Source: Treponema sp. (GTDB lineage Bacteria > Spirochaetota > Spirochaetia > Treponematales > Treponemataceae). Taken from it: a DNA stretch of 43,745 nucleotides. Under the pieces are notes generated by a model. It did not search any database, was not told the origin of the DNA, and saw nothing but the letters and a program-made list of their open reading frames with translations. This document shows positions 35,401-43,745 of the stretch, piece by piece; positions within the stretch are counted from its first letter, which is position 1; each line of letters starts with the position of its first letter. The translations under genes were made by a program, and so were the position numbers. The stretch spans positions 1 to 43,745 of the forward strand of contig JAGCTZ010000182.1 in assembly GCA_017963165.1 (NCBI GenBank), read 5' to 3'.

Positions 35401-35527
35401 AAACAGACATACGGAGCGTAGGGGTGGCTGCAAACTACATCTGAGCTTGCCGAGCGAAGCGAGGAAAATCTTCTTTACAAGCTCAGCAGTAGTTTGCAGA
35501 CGCCCCTTAGCGGGAGTATGTCTGTTT
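35401..35527. repeat. large imperfect inverted repeat (about 50-base arms)
   Basis: The left arm (35401-35449) and right arm (35478-35527) pair over long stretches: AAACAGACATAC with GTATGTCTGTTT, CTGCAAACTAC with GTAGTTTGCAG, and GAGCTTG with CAAGCTC. The loop is about 28 bases. The centre (GAGCTTGCCGAGCGAAGCGAG) resembles the dispersed palindromic element. It lies between the divergent prc and flaB genes; no gene reads into it, so it is not an ordinary terminator. Confidence 0.8.
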
Positions 35528-35566
35528 TTTTATAAATTTTTTTTGAAAAAATTTATATTTTTTTTC

Positions 35567-35593
35567 TAATCTTTTTTTTTTACTGCCCGAAAA
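35567..35593 (+). promoter_or_regulatory. sigma-28-like promoter of flaB
   Basis: TAATCTTT (35567-35574), 11 bases, CCCGAAAA (35586-35593). Against the flagellar consensus TAAAGTTT-N11-GCCGATAA this matches 6 of 8 and 6 of 8 with exact spacing. The start would be near 35600, giving a leader of about 90 bases. Confidence 0.5.
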
Positions 35594-35602
35594 TCAACTA
35601 TA

Positions 35603-35665
35603 GGGTGGTGGAAACCCATGAGATAAACCACGTTGTGGTTTGAAAGCCCACCATGTGTTTTATCT
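35603..35665 (+). promoter_or_regulatory. structured 5' leader of flaB
   Basis: Three complementary pairs: GGGTGG (35603-35608) with CCCACC (35647-35652); AACCAC with GTGGTT (about 35626-35640, loop GTT); AGATAA (35621-) with TTATCT (35660-35665). The first and third pairs cross, so they form either a pseudoknot or two exclusive folds. The ribosome-binding site (AAGGAG at 35680) follows 15 bases on. Confidence 0.5.
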
Positions 35666-35691
35666 ATTAACCAAACTATAAGGAGATTATT

Positions 35692-36552
35692 ATGGTTATT
35701 AATCACAATATGAGTGCTATGTTCGCTCAGCGTTCCCAGGGAATTCAGGATCTTAATGCCCAGAAGAGCATGGAAAAACTCTCATCAGGTATGAGAATCA
35801 ACCGTGCAGGTGATGATGCTTCAGGACTTGCAGTTTCTGAAAAAATGCGTGCACAGATCCGTGGTTTGAACCAGGCTTCTACAAACGCAGAAAATGGTAT
35901 TTCCTTCATTCAGACAACTGAAGGATATCTCCAGGAAACAACTGACATTGTTCAGCGCATTCGTGAACTTGCAGTTCAGTCTTCAAACGGTATTTACTCT
36001 GCCGAAGACCGCATGCAGATTCAGGTTGAAGTTTCATCATTGATTGCCGAAGTTGACCGCATTGCATCAGCTGCTCAGTTCAATGGTATGAACATGCTTA
36101 CAGGACGTTTCGCTAAACCAACAGGTGAAAACGTTGTTACAGGTTCTATGTGGTTCCATATTGGTGCTAACATGGATCAGAGAACACAGGTATTCATCGG
36201 AACAATGTCTGCTACAGCTCTTGGACTTCGTAACCTCGGTGATGAATCTATCATGACATTGGAAACTCCGGACGAAGCTAACCGCGCAATCGGAACTTTG
36301 GATGAAGCTTTGAAGAAGATTAACAAACAGCGCGCTGACCTTGGTGCTTACCAGAACCGCCTCGACCTCACAGTTAAGGGTCTCGACATCGGTGCTGAAA
36401 ACCTCCAGGCTTCTGAATCACGCATCCGTGATACAGACATGGCTGCCGAAATGGTTGAGTTCACAAAGGATCAGGTACTTTCACAAGCAGGTACCGCTAT
36501 GTTGGCTCAGGCAAATCAGACTTCACAGAATGTACTCAGCTTGCTCCGCTAG
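35692..36552 (+). CDS. flaB: periplasmic flagellar filament core protein (flagellin)
   Basis: 286 residues, the normal size of spirochaetal FlaB. The conserved N-terminal coiled region ([20 protein letters not shown], then [20 protein letters not shown]) and C-terminal region ([20 protein letters not shown], ending [12 protein letters not shown]) are separated by a short centre without the large variable domain of enteric flagellins. There is no signal peptide, as expected for export through the flagellar apparatus into the periplasm. Shine-Dalgarno AAGGAG lies 6 bases before the ATG. It stands alone, with its own promoter and terminator. Codon use is visibly more selective than in its neighbours, fitting high expression. 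Confidence 0.97.
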   Translation: MVINHNMSAMFAQRSQGIQDLNAQKSMEKLSSGMRINRAGDDASGLAVSEKMRAQIRGLNQASTNAENGISFIQTTEGYLQETTDIVQRIRELAVQSSNGIYSAEDRMQIQVEVSSLIAEVDRIASAAQFNGMNMLTGRFAKPTGENVVTGSMWFHIGANMDQRTQVFIGTMSATALGLRNLGDESIMTLETPDEANRAIGTLDEALKKINKQRADLGAYQNRLDLTVKGLDIGAENLQASESRIRDTDMAAEMVEFTKDQVLSQAGTAMLAQANQTSQNVLSLLR

Positions 36553-36570
36553 TTAATAGCGTCTTAATAA

Positions 36571-36604
36571 AAAAGGCATCCGCAATCGTCGGATGCCTTT
36601 TTTT
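36571..36604 (+). terminator. rho-independent terminator of flaB
   Basis: The perfect 8-base stem GGCATCCG / CGGATGCC (36575-36597) with a 7-base loop is followed by seven T and preceded by an A-run, so it may also work in the other direction. Confidence 0.93.
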
Positions 36605-36605
36605 G

Positions 36606-36634
36606 TTGATTTTTTATGTTTCATAACCTATAAT
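36606..36634 (+). promoter_or_regulatory. promoter for candidate small RNA
   Basis: TTGATT (36606-36611), exactly 17 bases, perfect TATAAT (36629-36634). No plus-strand protein gene follows, so it would drive an RNA starting near 36641. Confidence 0.55.
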
Positions 36635-36640
36635 AACTAT

Positions 36641-36720
36641 AAGATCCTATTAAGGTGAAAGTGGGCTTCATGCCATGCGTTTCGAAAGAAACCTAGCCTT
36701 ATACGGGGTCTATTTTTTTT
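36641..36720 (+). ncRNA. candidate small RNA, about 80 nt
   Basis: From the predicted start, GATCC (36643-36647) can pair with GGGTC just before TATTTTTTTT (36711-36720), closing the molecule. Inside are GGCT/AGCC and a GTTTC-GAAA-GAAAC tetraloop hairpin (36679-36692). The end overlaps the last 22 bases of the minus-strand DUF3800 gene, to which it would be antisense. I do not recognise a known RNA family. Confidence 0.45.
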
Positions 36721-37484
36721 GCCTCAAGCAAATTCTTTTGTGTATAGTAATTATCTGGATATTTGTTCTTATCAAAAATATCGATTACAAGACTGATTTT
36801 GTCTTTAAGATAATTGTAATATCTGAATTCCCCTTTTTCATATGCACGCTGAATAGTCCATAAAACATAATCAACAGCCCATAGCATAGGTTCTTCACTA
36901 CTTTTTTGAACAATAACTCTAATATTATTTGTATTCTCTTTCTTCCACTTTTCTTTAAAAGCAATAATTGCATCATTAATAGCTTCCTGCATATTGTCTT
37001 GACGCACAACACTTCCCATCGAAGAAAAATAACAGTCAATTTCAGAATAAAGATGAAGTCTGTTTTCCAGAAGTTTAGAAACAAGATACTTATAAATTTT
37101 TGCCTCTTTCAAATCAAACTTCTTACGAAATAATTCCAGATTCTTTCTTGCAACAATACACTGAAAATCAAAATCCTGTCCTTTCAAAAACTTAAAGACT
37201 TTTTCCCTAACTTCTGCACAATCCATACAAGCATGAAACTGAATACTTGTACTTTTAACAACAGAAGGAATATCTTTCAAATATTCATCATTCACTACTT
37301 CAGACTGTAACTGCAGAAAATCTTTTCTAAATTGCTTCGGATTTTTTATTCCAAGATAACCTACAATAAATACCTTACTAGTCTTTTCCTCTGCCAAAAG
37401 ATTTACACCTTTTCGTCCAAGAATTGTTGTATCTCCTGCTTCATCAAAAAAGTAGTACATTTTTATATCTTCGGGTTTCTTCAT
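36699..37484 (-). CDS. DUF3800-family protein
   Basis: 261 residues. The start MYYFFDEAGDTTILG has the family's N-terminal acidic DExGD-like motif. Later acidic positions include AVDYVLWTIQRAYEKGE near residue 205 and LVIDIFDKNKYP near the end, consistent with an RNase H-like metal site; function is unproven. Members often occur near mobile or defence DNA, but nothing else here supports a defence island. The ATG eight codons downstream (37460) is an alternative start. Neither has a strong ribosome-binding site. The gene appears to stand alone, 75 bases after the BspA-like gene. Confidence 0.72.
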   Translation of the reverse strand: MKKPEDIKMYYFFDEAGDTTILGRKGVNLLAEEKTSKVFIVGYLGIKNPKQFRKDFLQLQSEVVNDEYLKDIPSVVKSTSIQFHACMDCAEVREKVFKFLKGQDFDFQCIVARKNLELFRKKFDLKEAKIYKYLVSKLLENRLHLYSEIDCYFSSMGSVVRQDNMQEAINDAIIAFKEKWKKENTNNIRVIVQKSSEEPMLWAVDYVLWTIQRAYEKGEFRYYNYLKDKISLVIDIFDKNKYPDNYYTQKNLLEAKKIDPV

Positions 37485-37559
37485 AAAAACAGTTTAACTA
37501 AAAGAAATAAATTTATCTACTTTGTAAAAGAAGAGTTTTACTTTTAGAGAGGAAAAAAC

Positions 37560-40500
37560 TTATTGAACAGAGTCTGGGAATATCAGACAGTATAGACTTC
37601 CGAAGAAATCAACATGAGTAAGTCCCTCTACTTCTGATAAATCAAGACCAACATACCTTTCCCAATTCCAGATTCCATTTCTTTTGTCTTCTAATTTCCA
37701 GAAAATGTCATAATAATCATCATTAGACATTTCACCAGAGACTTTATAAACTGTAAATGTACCTATTGGATATGAATCTATTTTTGCCGACAGCTGATCA
37801 GCAGTAACATTTTCAATTGTCGGTTTGACAAGGCCCTTGTAAAAAATACCATTCCACTTATAATTATTCGGATTATTCAATTCGGCAGAAGTAGCAGGTT
37901 TTGAACGATCACTTGACTCAATATCATACGCCCAATAGTTTTCTTCCTTTACAAAACGTAAGGCTTGTATATATGCCAAAGCCTGTGGCTCTATGAACAT
38001 AACGCTTTCTGGAATTACTATACACTGCTTAACAGTAGAATCAAAAGCTCTACCTCTAATTATTTTGACAGTATTTGGAATAAGAAATTCGTTATCTGTT
38101 TTTGTATCTGGATAATAATACAAAATAGATTTATCTGCCGAATAAAGAATTCCATCATCATAAACAAAATGAGAGTTATTAGAAGAAATTTGTATTATTT
38201 TCGCATACGCATCTCCACCTAAATCTGTAACTGTATCTGGGATAGTCAGAGTAAAAAGAGGGAATGAATTATGTATATATGTCAATCCTGTTACTTCTGA
38301 TAAATCAAACCCAATATAACTAATTCCATTCAAATTCTCTAAATTCTGATATATCAGATTTAGCAATTCCTTATAAACATCATTTGACATTTCACCTGTA
38401 ACTTTGTAAATGGTGTATGTACCTGCTTCATAAGAATTAATTTCTTTGGATAAATCAGAAACCTTTACAGTTTTTGTCTCAGGCTTAAATATTCCCTCTC
38501 TGAGTATTCCATTTCGTTGAAGTTGTTGATTCCACCTATAGTTTGCTGGATTTTCCAAATCAATTGAATTTACACGATTTCCAGTATTCGAATTGTTTGA
38601 AATAAACCAATTTTGTTTATCCTTAAAGGTCAAGCTTTCTATAGAATTAGTTTCGAAAGCCGCCATTCCTATGAATATTGCACTTTCTGGAATTGTGATG
38701 TTCTTAATGTTATTATTCCAGCAGAAAGAAGCACTCCATATATTTTTTACCGTAGAAGGAATTACAAAAGACGTTTCTGTTTTTTCAGTTGAATAGAAAT
38801 ATAATGAAGTTTTATCTTTTGAATATAGGACACCATCTTCATATACAAAATTTGGATTATCATCAAGAATTATAACATCTCTAAATTGAGCGTATTCTCC
38901 AAATTCCATGACAGATGATGGTAAAGTCAGATTCATTAGTCCCCCCGTACGATCAATTCTTGTAAGATCTTTTACCTCTGACAAATCCAGTCCTATATCC
39001 CAAGGATAATTACTCTTATTATATATAAGACTCTGAACCTGGCTATATTCACTATTTGACATTGAACCTATAATCTTATAGATAGTGTATGTTCCGGCTT
39101 GATAAGAATTTATTTCATCTGGCAATTGAGCAACAGTTACTGTTTTTATTTCAGGCTTAAACAAACCATTTCTACATTTTCCATTTGTTTGAGTATCTTG
39201 ATTCCATCTGTAATTTTCAACCTTTTCCAAATCTTCTGGATTTATCATACTTACAGTATCGTTGTTATTTCGTCCCATCCAGTTTTCTTTGTTTTTGAAA
39301 GTTAAAGTTTGAATATTTGAATTATCAAAAGCAGCCCAGCCTATATAAACTACGTTTGCTGGAATTGTAATACTTTTGATATTAGAATTCATACTAAAAG
39401 CTTCACTCCAAATCTTTGTTACCGTAGATGGAATTTCAAAAGATTCAATAGTTTTATTGTCAGGATATTTATACAATATCGTTTCATCTGCAGAATAAAG
39501 ACTTCCATCTACATATTTAAAGTTAGGATTGTCCGAAGGTATTATAATATTATCAACACCATCTGAATCACTTAATTCTGAAACACTTGATGGAATTGTC
39601 AGACTAAACAAACACCAGCTGGAAGAGATTTTTGTAAGTCCTGTTACAGCAGACAAATCAAGTCCTACATAGTTGTTCCAGTTCCAGTCCCGACGCTTAT
39701 TATTTATTAAATTTGCTATAGTGCGGTACTCATCATTTGACATTGAACCGCTAACTTTATAAATGATGTAATTATCACCGGCATATGAATTAATTTCATT
39801 TGTCAATTGTGAAACAGTTACATCTTTTGTTACAGGTTTAAATAAACCGTTTCTAAAAATTCCATTAGTTTGAGTTTGGTTATTCCATCTGTAATTCTCA
39901 ACAATTTCCAAGTCGTCTGGATTTACCTTTCTATCATTATTATAAGCCATCCAGTTTTCTTTGTTTTTAAAAGTTAAGGCTTGAATATTTGAATTATTAA
40001 AAGCATTCCTGCCGATATAAACAACGCTTGCCGGAATAGTTATGCTTTTGATATTATAATTACCTGAAAACGCATTACCCCAAATCTTTGTTACCGTAGC
40101 AGGGATTTCAAATGATTCATCTGTTTTTTCTGACGAATACGAATACAAAATTGTTCCATTTGGTGAATACAAGCTTCCGTTTACATATGTAAAGTTAGGG
40201 TTATCTGATGTTACTATCACTTTATAAATTTCAGAGTATTCACCAAATTTGGAAACAGTAGCCGGTATAGTCAAACTTGAAATTATCCAGCTGACCTCAC
40301 TAATTTCTGTAAGGTCTGTTACACTTGATAAATCAAGTGATATTGTGCTGCCTCGCCAGTTTCCGTTATTGCCTTTATTATTCATGAGATTATTAATCTG
40401 ATTATAATCATTATTTGGCATTGAACCGGTAACTTTATAGGCCGTAACAGTCTGTCCATCAAAAGAATTAAGTTCTGTTTTTAATTGTTCAACAGTTACA

Positions 40501-42046
40501 GTTTTTATTTCAAATTTGAAAATTCCGTTTCTAAAAATTCCATTAGTTTGAGTTTGATTATTCCATCTGTAATTTTCGACTTTTTCCAAATCGGCTGGAT
40601 TTACCTTACTAATGTTATTGTTGTTGTTCTGTATCAACCAGTTTTCTTTGTTTTTAAAGGTGAGAGTTTGAAGATTTGATCTATCATTATCAAAGGCAGC
40701 CCAGCCTATTTCAACAACGCTTTCTGGAATTGTGATATTTTGAATACTGGTATTATTATAAAAAGCAAATCTCCAAACCCTTTTTACAGTAGAAGGAATT
40801 TCAAAAGATTCATCCTGCTTTTCTGATGAATATAAATACAAAATTGTTCCGTCTGCCGAATAAAGACTTCCATCTACATATTTATAGTAAGGATTATCGG
40901 CAGTAACAATTATATTAGTATAAGCTATGCTTTTTTCAACACCTGAGAAAGTTTTAGGAACCGTTACACTTGCGATTGGCCAGCTGACATAACTAAGTGT
41001 GGTAAGGTCTGTTACTCCTGACAAATCAAGTGTTATTCTGCTGCCTTTCCATCTTTCTTGATCACCTCTGTTCCTTATGAGCTGGTTAATCTGATCATAA
41101 TCGTTATTTGACATAGAACCAGTAACTTTATAAGTAATGTAATTTCTGCCATCGTATGAATTAATTGCTTCTGTCAATTGTGATACAGTTACAGTTTTTG
41201 TTTCCGCCTTAAATAAACCGTCTCTACAGATTCCACGTACTTTTCCTTCTCTGTAACTTGCAGGATTTTCCAGATCAGATGCGCTTAGAAGTCGATTTTC
41301 ATCATTATACCAGTTCTCTTTATTCTTGAATGTCAATTGTGTAATTGAATCTGTTTGAAGAGCAGCCATTCCTATGAACTCTACACTTTCTGGAATTGTG
41401 ATACTTTGAATGTTATTGTTCCATAAGAAGGCAGCACTCTGTATTCTTTTGACTCCAGAAGGAATTTCAAAAGCTTTATTTGTTTTTTCTTTTGGATAAA
41501 AATACAGGGAAGTTTTATCTGCTGAATAAAGAACTCCATCCACATATTCAAAATTAGGATTACCATCAAGAATCTTAACGCAATCAAATTGTGCATAATT
41601 TCCAAATTCCGTAACAGTTGATGGTATAGTCAGGCTTATAAATCCCCAGGTGTAATCAATTCTAGTAAGCCCGGTTACCTCTGATAAATCTAAGCCTACA
41701 TATTCATCACCCCAAAGATTATCACTTTTATCTTCTATAAGATCTTGAAGTTCACTAAATTCACTATTTGACATTGAGCCTTTTACTTTGTAGATAGTAT
41801 AAGAACCGGCCTGATAATTTTGAATTTTGGTTTTAAGTTCCGATAGCGTAACTTCTACAACAGGAATATCATCTTGACCTTGATTTTGATTCTGGTTTTG
41901 ATTTTTATTTTTGCCAGCATCGGGATTTGTTAAACTATCGCAAGAAGAAATAAGCAATAAGACAACAGCAAAAAGGGTTGCGAGAAAAGCTTTTATGAGC
42001 CCCCCCCCTTGACGTTTGTATAGGTAAAATTAATAATGTTTTTCAT
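37560..42046 (-). CDS. BspA-like leucine-rich-repeat lipoprotein, phase-variable and apparently OFF
   Basis: About 1495 residues when in frame. The signal peptide KAFLATLFAVVLLLISSC predicts a surface lipoprotein, followed by an Asn/Gln linker (NKNQNQNQNQGQ). Six full repeats of about 205-225 residues and a seventh partial one follow, each with FEIPSTVKRIW..AF and ITIPESVVEIGWAAF (BspA/LRR_5 units), FKNKENW and a spacer. Such proteins mediate adhesion in oral treponemes and Bacteroidetes. The frame has no ATG/GTG before the signal peptide; a TTG at 41957 lies within it. The ATG at 42046, next to a strong promoter, reads MKNIINFTYTNVK and then meets nine G and a stop. Ten or seven G would join it to the signal peptide. 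The last repeat stops part-way. Confidence 0.85.
42000..42008 (-). repeat. G9 homopolymer in the 5' coding region (slippage tract)
   Basis: Nine C on the plus strand (nine G in the transcript) starting about 38 bases after the ATG at 42046. It is the only homopolymeric G/C run of this length in the window. Confidence 0.95.
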
Positions 42047-42052
42047 ACCTTA

Positions 42053-42080
42053 ATGATAGCACTGTTTTTAGAATTGTCAA
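42053..42080 (-). promoter_or_regulatory. promoter of the BspA-like gene, apparently leaderless
   Basis: Perfect TTGACA (42075-42080), 16 bases, TATCAT (42053-42058) on the minus strand, then six bases to the ATG at 42046. This supports 42046 as the true start. Confidence 0.7.
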
Positions 42081-42087
42081 TTTTAAA

Positions 42088-42122
42088 TAAAAAAACGACA
42101 GCCTGAAAAATCAAGCTGTCGT
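42088..42122 (-). terminator. rho-independent terminator after the STAS gene
   Basis: On the minus strand ACGACAGC (42115-42122) pairs perfectly with GCTGTCGT (42095-42102) over a 12-base loop and is followed by a run of seven T. It isolates the BspA-like promoter just downstream. Confidence 0.88.
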
Positions 42123-42146
42123 CTGGAAAAAAATTAAAAAGAAACG

Positions 42147-42542
42147 TTATTTCTTAAATGCAGCAATTGCTTCATCCATAGAATTTGCAAATGTAAAGGA
42201 CTTTGAAAAGCCCAAAAGCTGGAATACTTCCATAACCTTTGACTGAACATCAAGGAAAACAAAGTTTCCGCCCTGAAGTCTTATGGCTTTCCATAGATTT
42301 ATAAATGCTCCGATTCCTGTAGATGAAACGTAAGACAAATTCTTACAATCAAAAATTAAAGCCTTATAATTGAAGGCTACAACCTTTGTCACCTTAGTCT
42401 GAAAAAACGAAGAATTATATGTATCTATAAATCCATCAAGATGAATGATACAAGCAGAATCAAATCCTTCTACTCCTTCCAGAGTAAGCTGCAGATAGTC
42501 ATTCTTTTCGCTTCCGAAATTCGGGATTAATACTTCTTTCAT
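42147..42542 (-). CDS. STAS-domain anti-sigma-factor antagonist-like protein
   Basis: 131 residues. A STAS fold with IIHLDGFIDTYNSSFFQ, then CKNLSYVSSTGIGAFINLWK carrying the Ser that is phosphorylated in SpoIIAA-type antagonists, and VFQLLGFSKSFTFANSMDEA at the end. It would act by binding an anti-sigma factor or kinase; no partner gene is nearby. Shine-Dalgarno AAGGA lies about 8 bases before the ATG. It has its own terminator. Confidence 0.9.
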   Translation of the reverse strand: MKEVLIPNFGSEKNDYLQLTLEGVEGFDSACIIHLDGFIDTYNSSFFQTKVTKVVAFNYKALIFDCKNLSYVSSTGIGAFINLWKAIRLQGGNFVFLDVQSKVMEVFQLLGFSKSFTFANSMDEAIAAFKK

Positions 42543-42643
42543 CAGAATTTCCTTCTTTAGATTTATTATTACGTTAATTATATACCATACTTTTGGATTT
42601 GTATAGAAAAATTTTTAAATTTTTCCTACGCTATGTCATTTCG

Positions 42644-42679
42644 GGGGCCCTTCGACATAGGGAGCGGCACAGGGACCCC
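42644..42679. repeat. palindromic element copy after the hydrogenase gene
   Basis: GGGCCCTTCGACATAGGGAG continues to CACAGGGACCCC. On the minus strand GGGGTCCCT pairs with AGGGCCCCC (one mismatch), so it may act as the transcription end of the hydrogenase gene 7 bases away. Confidence 0.6.
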
Positions 42680-42686
42680 AAACATC

Positions 42687-43745
42687 CTATCGGTACAAAT
42701 CCAATTCTTCGTAACTTGTATGCAGCAATTCGTGAGACTTGTGTCCAAGTGGTTCACCAAGGAAATCCTTGTAAATTGCGGCAATTTCAGGGTTATTGTG
42801 TGACTGACGGTATGTACACTTTTCATCATCAGTATACAAAGCCTTTGTACGTGCAGCACGAACTTCGTCTGTAACACCGTAAGGCTGTCCACCACCACCA
42901 ATACAACCACCGCGGCAAGCCATAACTTCGATAAAGTGCCAGGTTGGTTCTTTACCGGCAGCTAAGTCAGCGCGAATCTGTTCTACAACAGCGTCTACAT
43001 TCTTAATCTGATGTACTACTGCAATACGAACCTTTGTACCGCCAAGGTCAACTTCGGCAGATTTAACACCATCCATACCGCGAACAGGCTCGTATTCAAC
43101 AGGACCAAGCTCTTTTTTGTTTGTAACAAAGTAGGCAGTACGAACGGCAGCTTCCATAACACCACCAGTAACACCAAAGATTGTTCCGGCACCTGTGTAA
43201 GCACCAAGCAGGCTGTCTGCATTTTCTTCAGGAAGGTTAGCAAAGTCAATTCCGGCTTCGCGGATAAGCATTGCAAGTTCACGAGTTGTCAAAACCATAT
43301 CATAGTCTTTTACACCACTTGAACTCATGCTCTTGTCTCTCTGGCTTTCCCAAAGCTTTGCAGTACATGGCATGATAGAAACATTAAAGATGTTTTCCTT
43401 TTTGATGCCGTTCTTTTCTGCAAAATATGTCTTTGTGATTGCACCCTGCATTGCCTGTGGAGACTTACAGGTAGAAAGATGTGGAAGCATGTCGTGGAAT
43501 TTCTTTTCACAGTAGTCAATCCATCCTGGACAGCAGCTTGTAAACATAGGAAGTTTTCCGCCCTTAGAAACGCGTTCCAAAAGTTCGTTGCCTTCTTCCA
43601 TAATTGTAAGGTCAGCAGCAAAGTTTGTATCAAATACATACTTAAATCCAAGCTGACGGAGTGCTGCATAAATCTTACCTGTTGTAAGAGTTCCAGGTTC
43701 CATTCCAAATTCTTCACCGATTGCGGCACGAACAGAAGGAGCCAT
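42687..43745 (-). CDS. [FeFe] hydrogenase catalytic subunit (5' end outside window)
   Basis: The last 352 residues are present; the ATG at the right edge corresponds to an internal Met (MAPSVRAAIGEEFG is mid-protein in the family). All three H-cluster motifs are intact: FTSCCPGW, MPCTAKLWE and EVMACRGGCIGGGGQP. A C-terminal small-subunit-like domain follows (AARTKALYTDDEKCTYRQSH...). It reduces protons or oxidises H2, consistent with fermentative H2 metabolism. Ferredoxin-type clusters usually found upstream cannot be seen. One dispersed repeat lies just after the stop. Confidence 0.95.
   Translation of the reverse strand: MAPSVRAAIGEEFGMEPGTLTTGKIYAALRQLGFKYVFDTNFAADLTIMEEGNELLERVSKGGKLPMFTSCCPGWIDYCEKKFHDMLPHLSTCKSPQAMQGAITKTYFAEKNGIKKENIFNVSIMPCTAKLWESQRDKSMSSSGVKDYDMVLTTRELAMLIREAGIDFANLPEENADSLLGAYTGAGTIFGVTGGVMEAAVRTAYFVTNKKELGPVEYEPVRGMDGVKSAEVDLGGTKVRIAVVHQIKNVDAVVEQIRADLAAGKEPTWHFIEVMACRGGCIGGGGQPYGVTDEVRAARTKALYTDDEKCTYRQSHNNPEIAAIYKDFLGEPLGHKSHELLHTSYEELDLYR

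Noticed and set aside
35261..35410. Fifty-codon N-terminal extension of the S41 protease
   Set aside because: It runs into the large inverted repeat and precedes a proper signal peptide starting at 35260.
36699..37484. A defence island around the DUF3800 gene
   Set aside because: No restriction, toxin or other defence gene accompanies it.

Overview
The window looks like a chromosomal segment of an anaerobic, carbohydrate-fermenting, gut- or rumen-type Treponema. The evidence is a spirochaetal FlaB flagellin core protein, two P83/100-family antigens, lipoproteins with relaxed spirochaetal lipoboxes, a BspA-like leucine-rich-repeat lipoprotein, a GH43 pentosidase and an [FeFe] hydrogenase. This is inference from gene content; no rRNA or tRNA gene is present to confirm it.

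Layout. 1-6.7 kb is an accessory surface-protein region. Two near-identical P83/100 genes (the left one cut by the window edge) flank an AlbA_2-type regulator with an 11-bp tandem repeat before its start. They also flank a 946-residue lipoprotein whose lectin-like domains carry hypervariable segments of the kind made by diversity-generating retroelements. 6.8-10.7 kb holds yhbY, a MetH-activation-domain protein, pyrE, and a FecB/FecD-type ABC importer whose ATPase lies 4 kb away at 14.7 kb. A minus-strand block sits between them: PadR, a HAAS/DUF1700-like membrane protein, a DUF4097-like protein and GH43. 14.7-24.6 kb is one overlapping plus-strand operon: the ATPase, a PH-like membrane protein, an alpha-2-macroglobulin lipoprotein and penicillin-binding protein 1C. 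24.6-35.3 kb is two or more long minus-strand housekeeping operons: prc, rsmE, WecG-like, DUF456, TrmJ-like, a membrane protein and Nif3; then lspA, a small membrane protein, mtnN, luxS, DUF1538 and tandem PII-like. 35.4-36.7 kb is flaB with a sigma-28-like promoter, a structured leader and a clear terminator, followed by a candidate small RNA. 36.7-43.7 kb carries a DUF3800 gene, the BspA-like lipoprotein gene, a STAS protein and the hydrogenase (5' end outside the window).

Main points of interest. (1) The BspA-like gene has a run of nine G in its first codons that puts its only good ATG out of frame; ten or seven G would restore it, so it looks like a phase-variable locus in the OFF state. 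(2) The two tandem domains of the 946-residue lipoprotein are nearly identical except for about 80 bases after a WWLRSP motif. There, 15 codons differ, and 13 of those keep the third base. (3) A dispersed palindromic element (core CCTTCGACAGGCTCAGGGACC) has entered at least four conserved coding regions in frame. (4) Seven genes have a -10 box 6-7 bases before the ATG and no Shine-Dalgarno, pointing to frequent leaderless transcripts. (5) The PadR/ATPase divergent promoter holds a regular array of TACTACG iterons.
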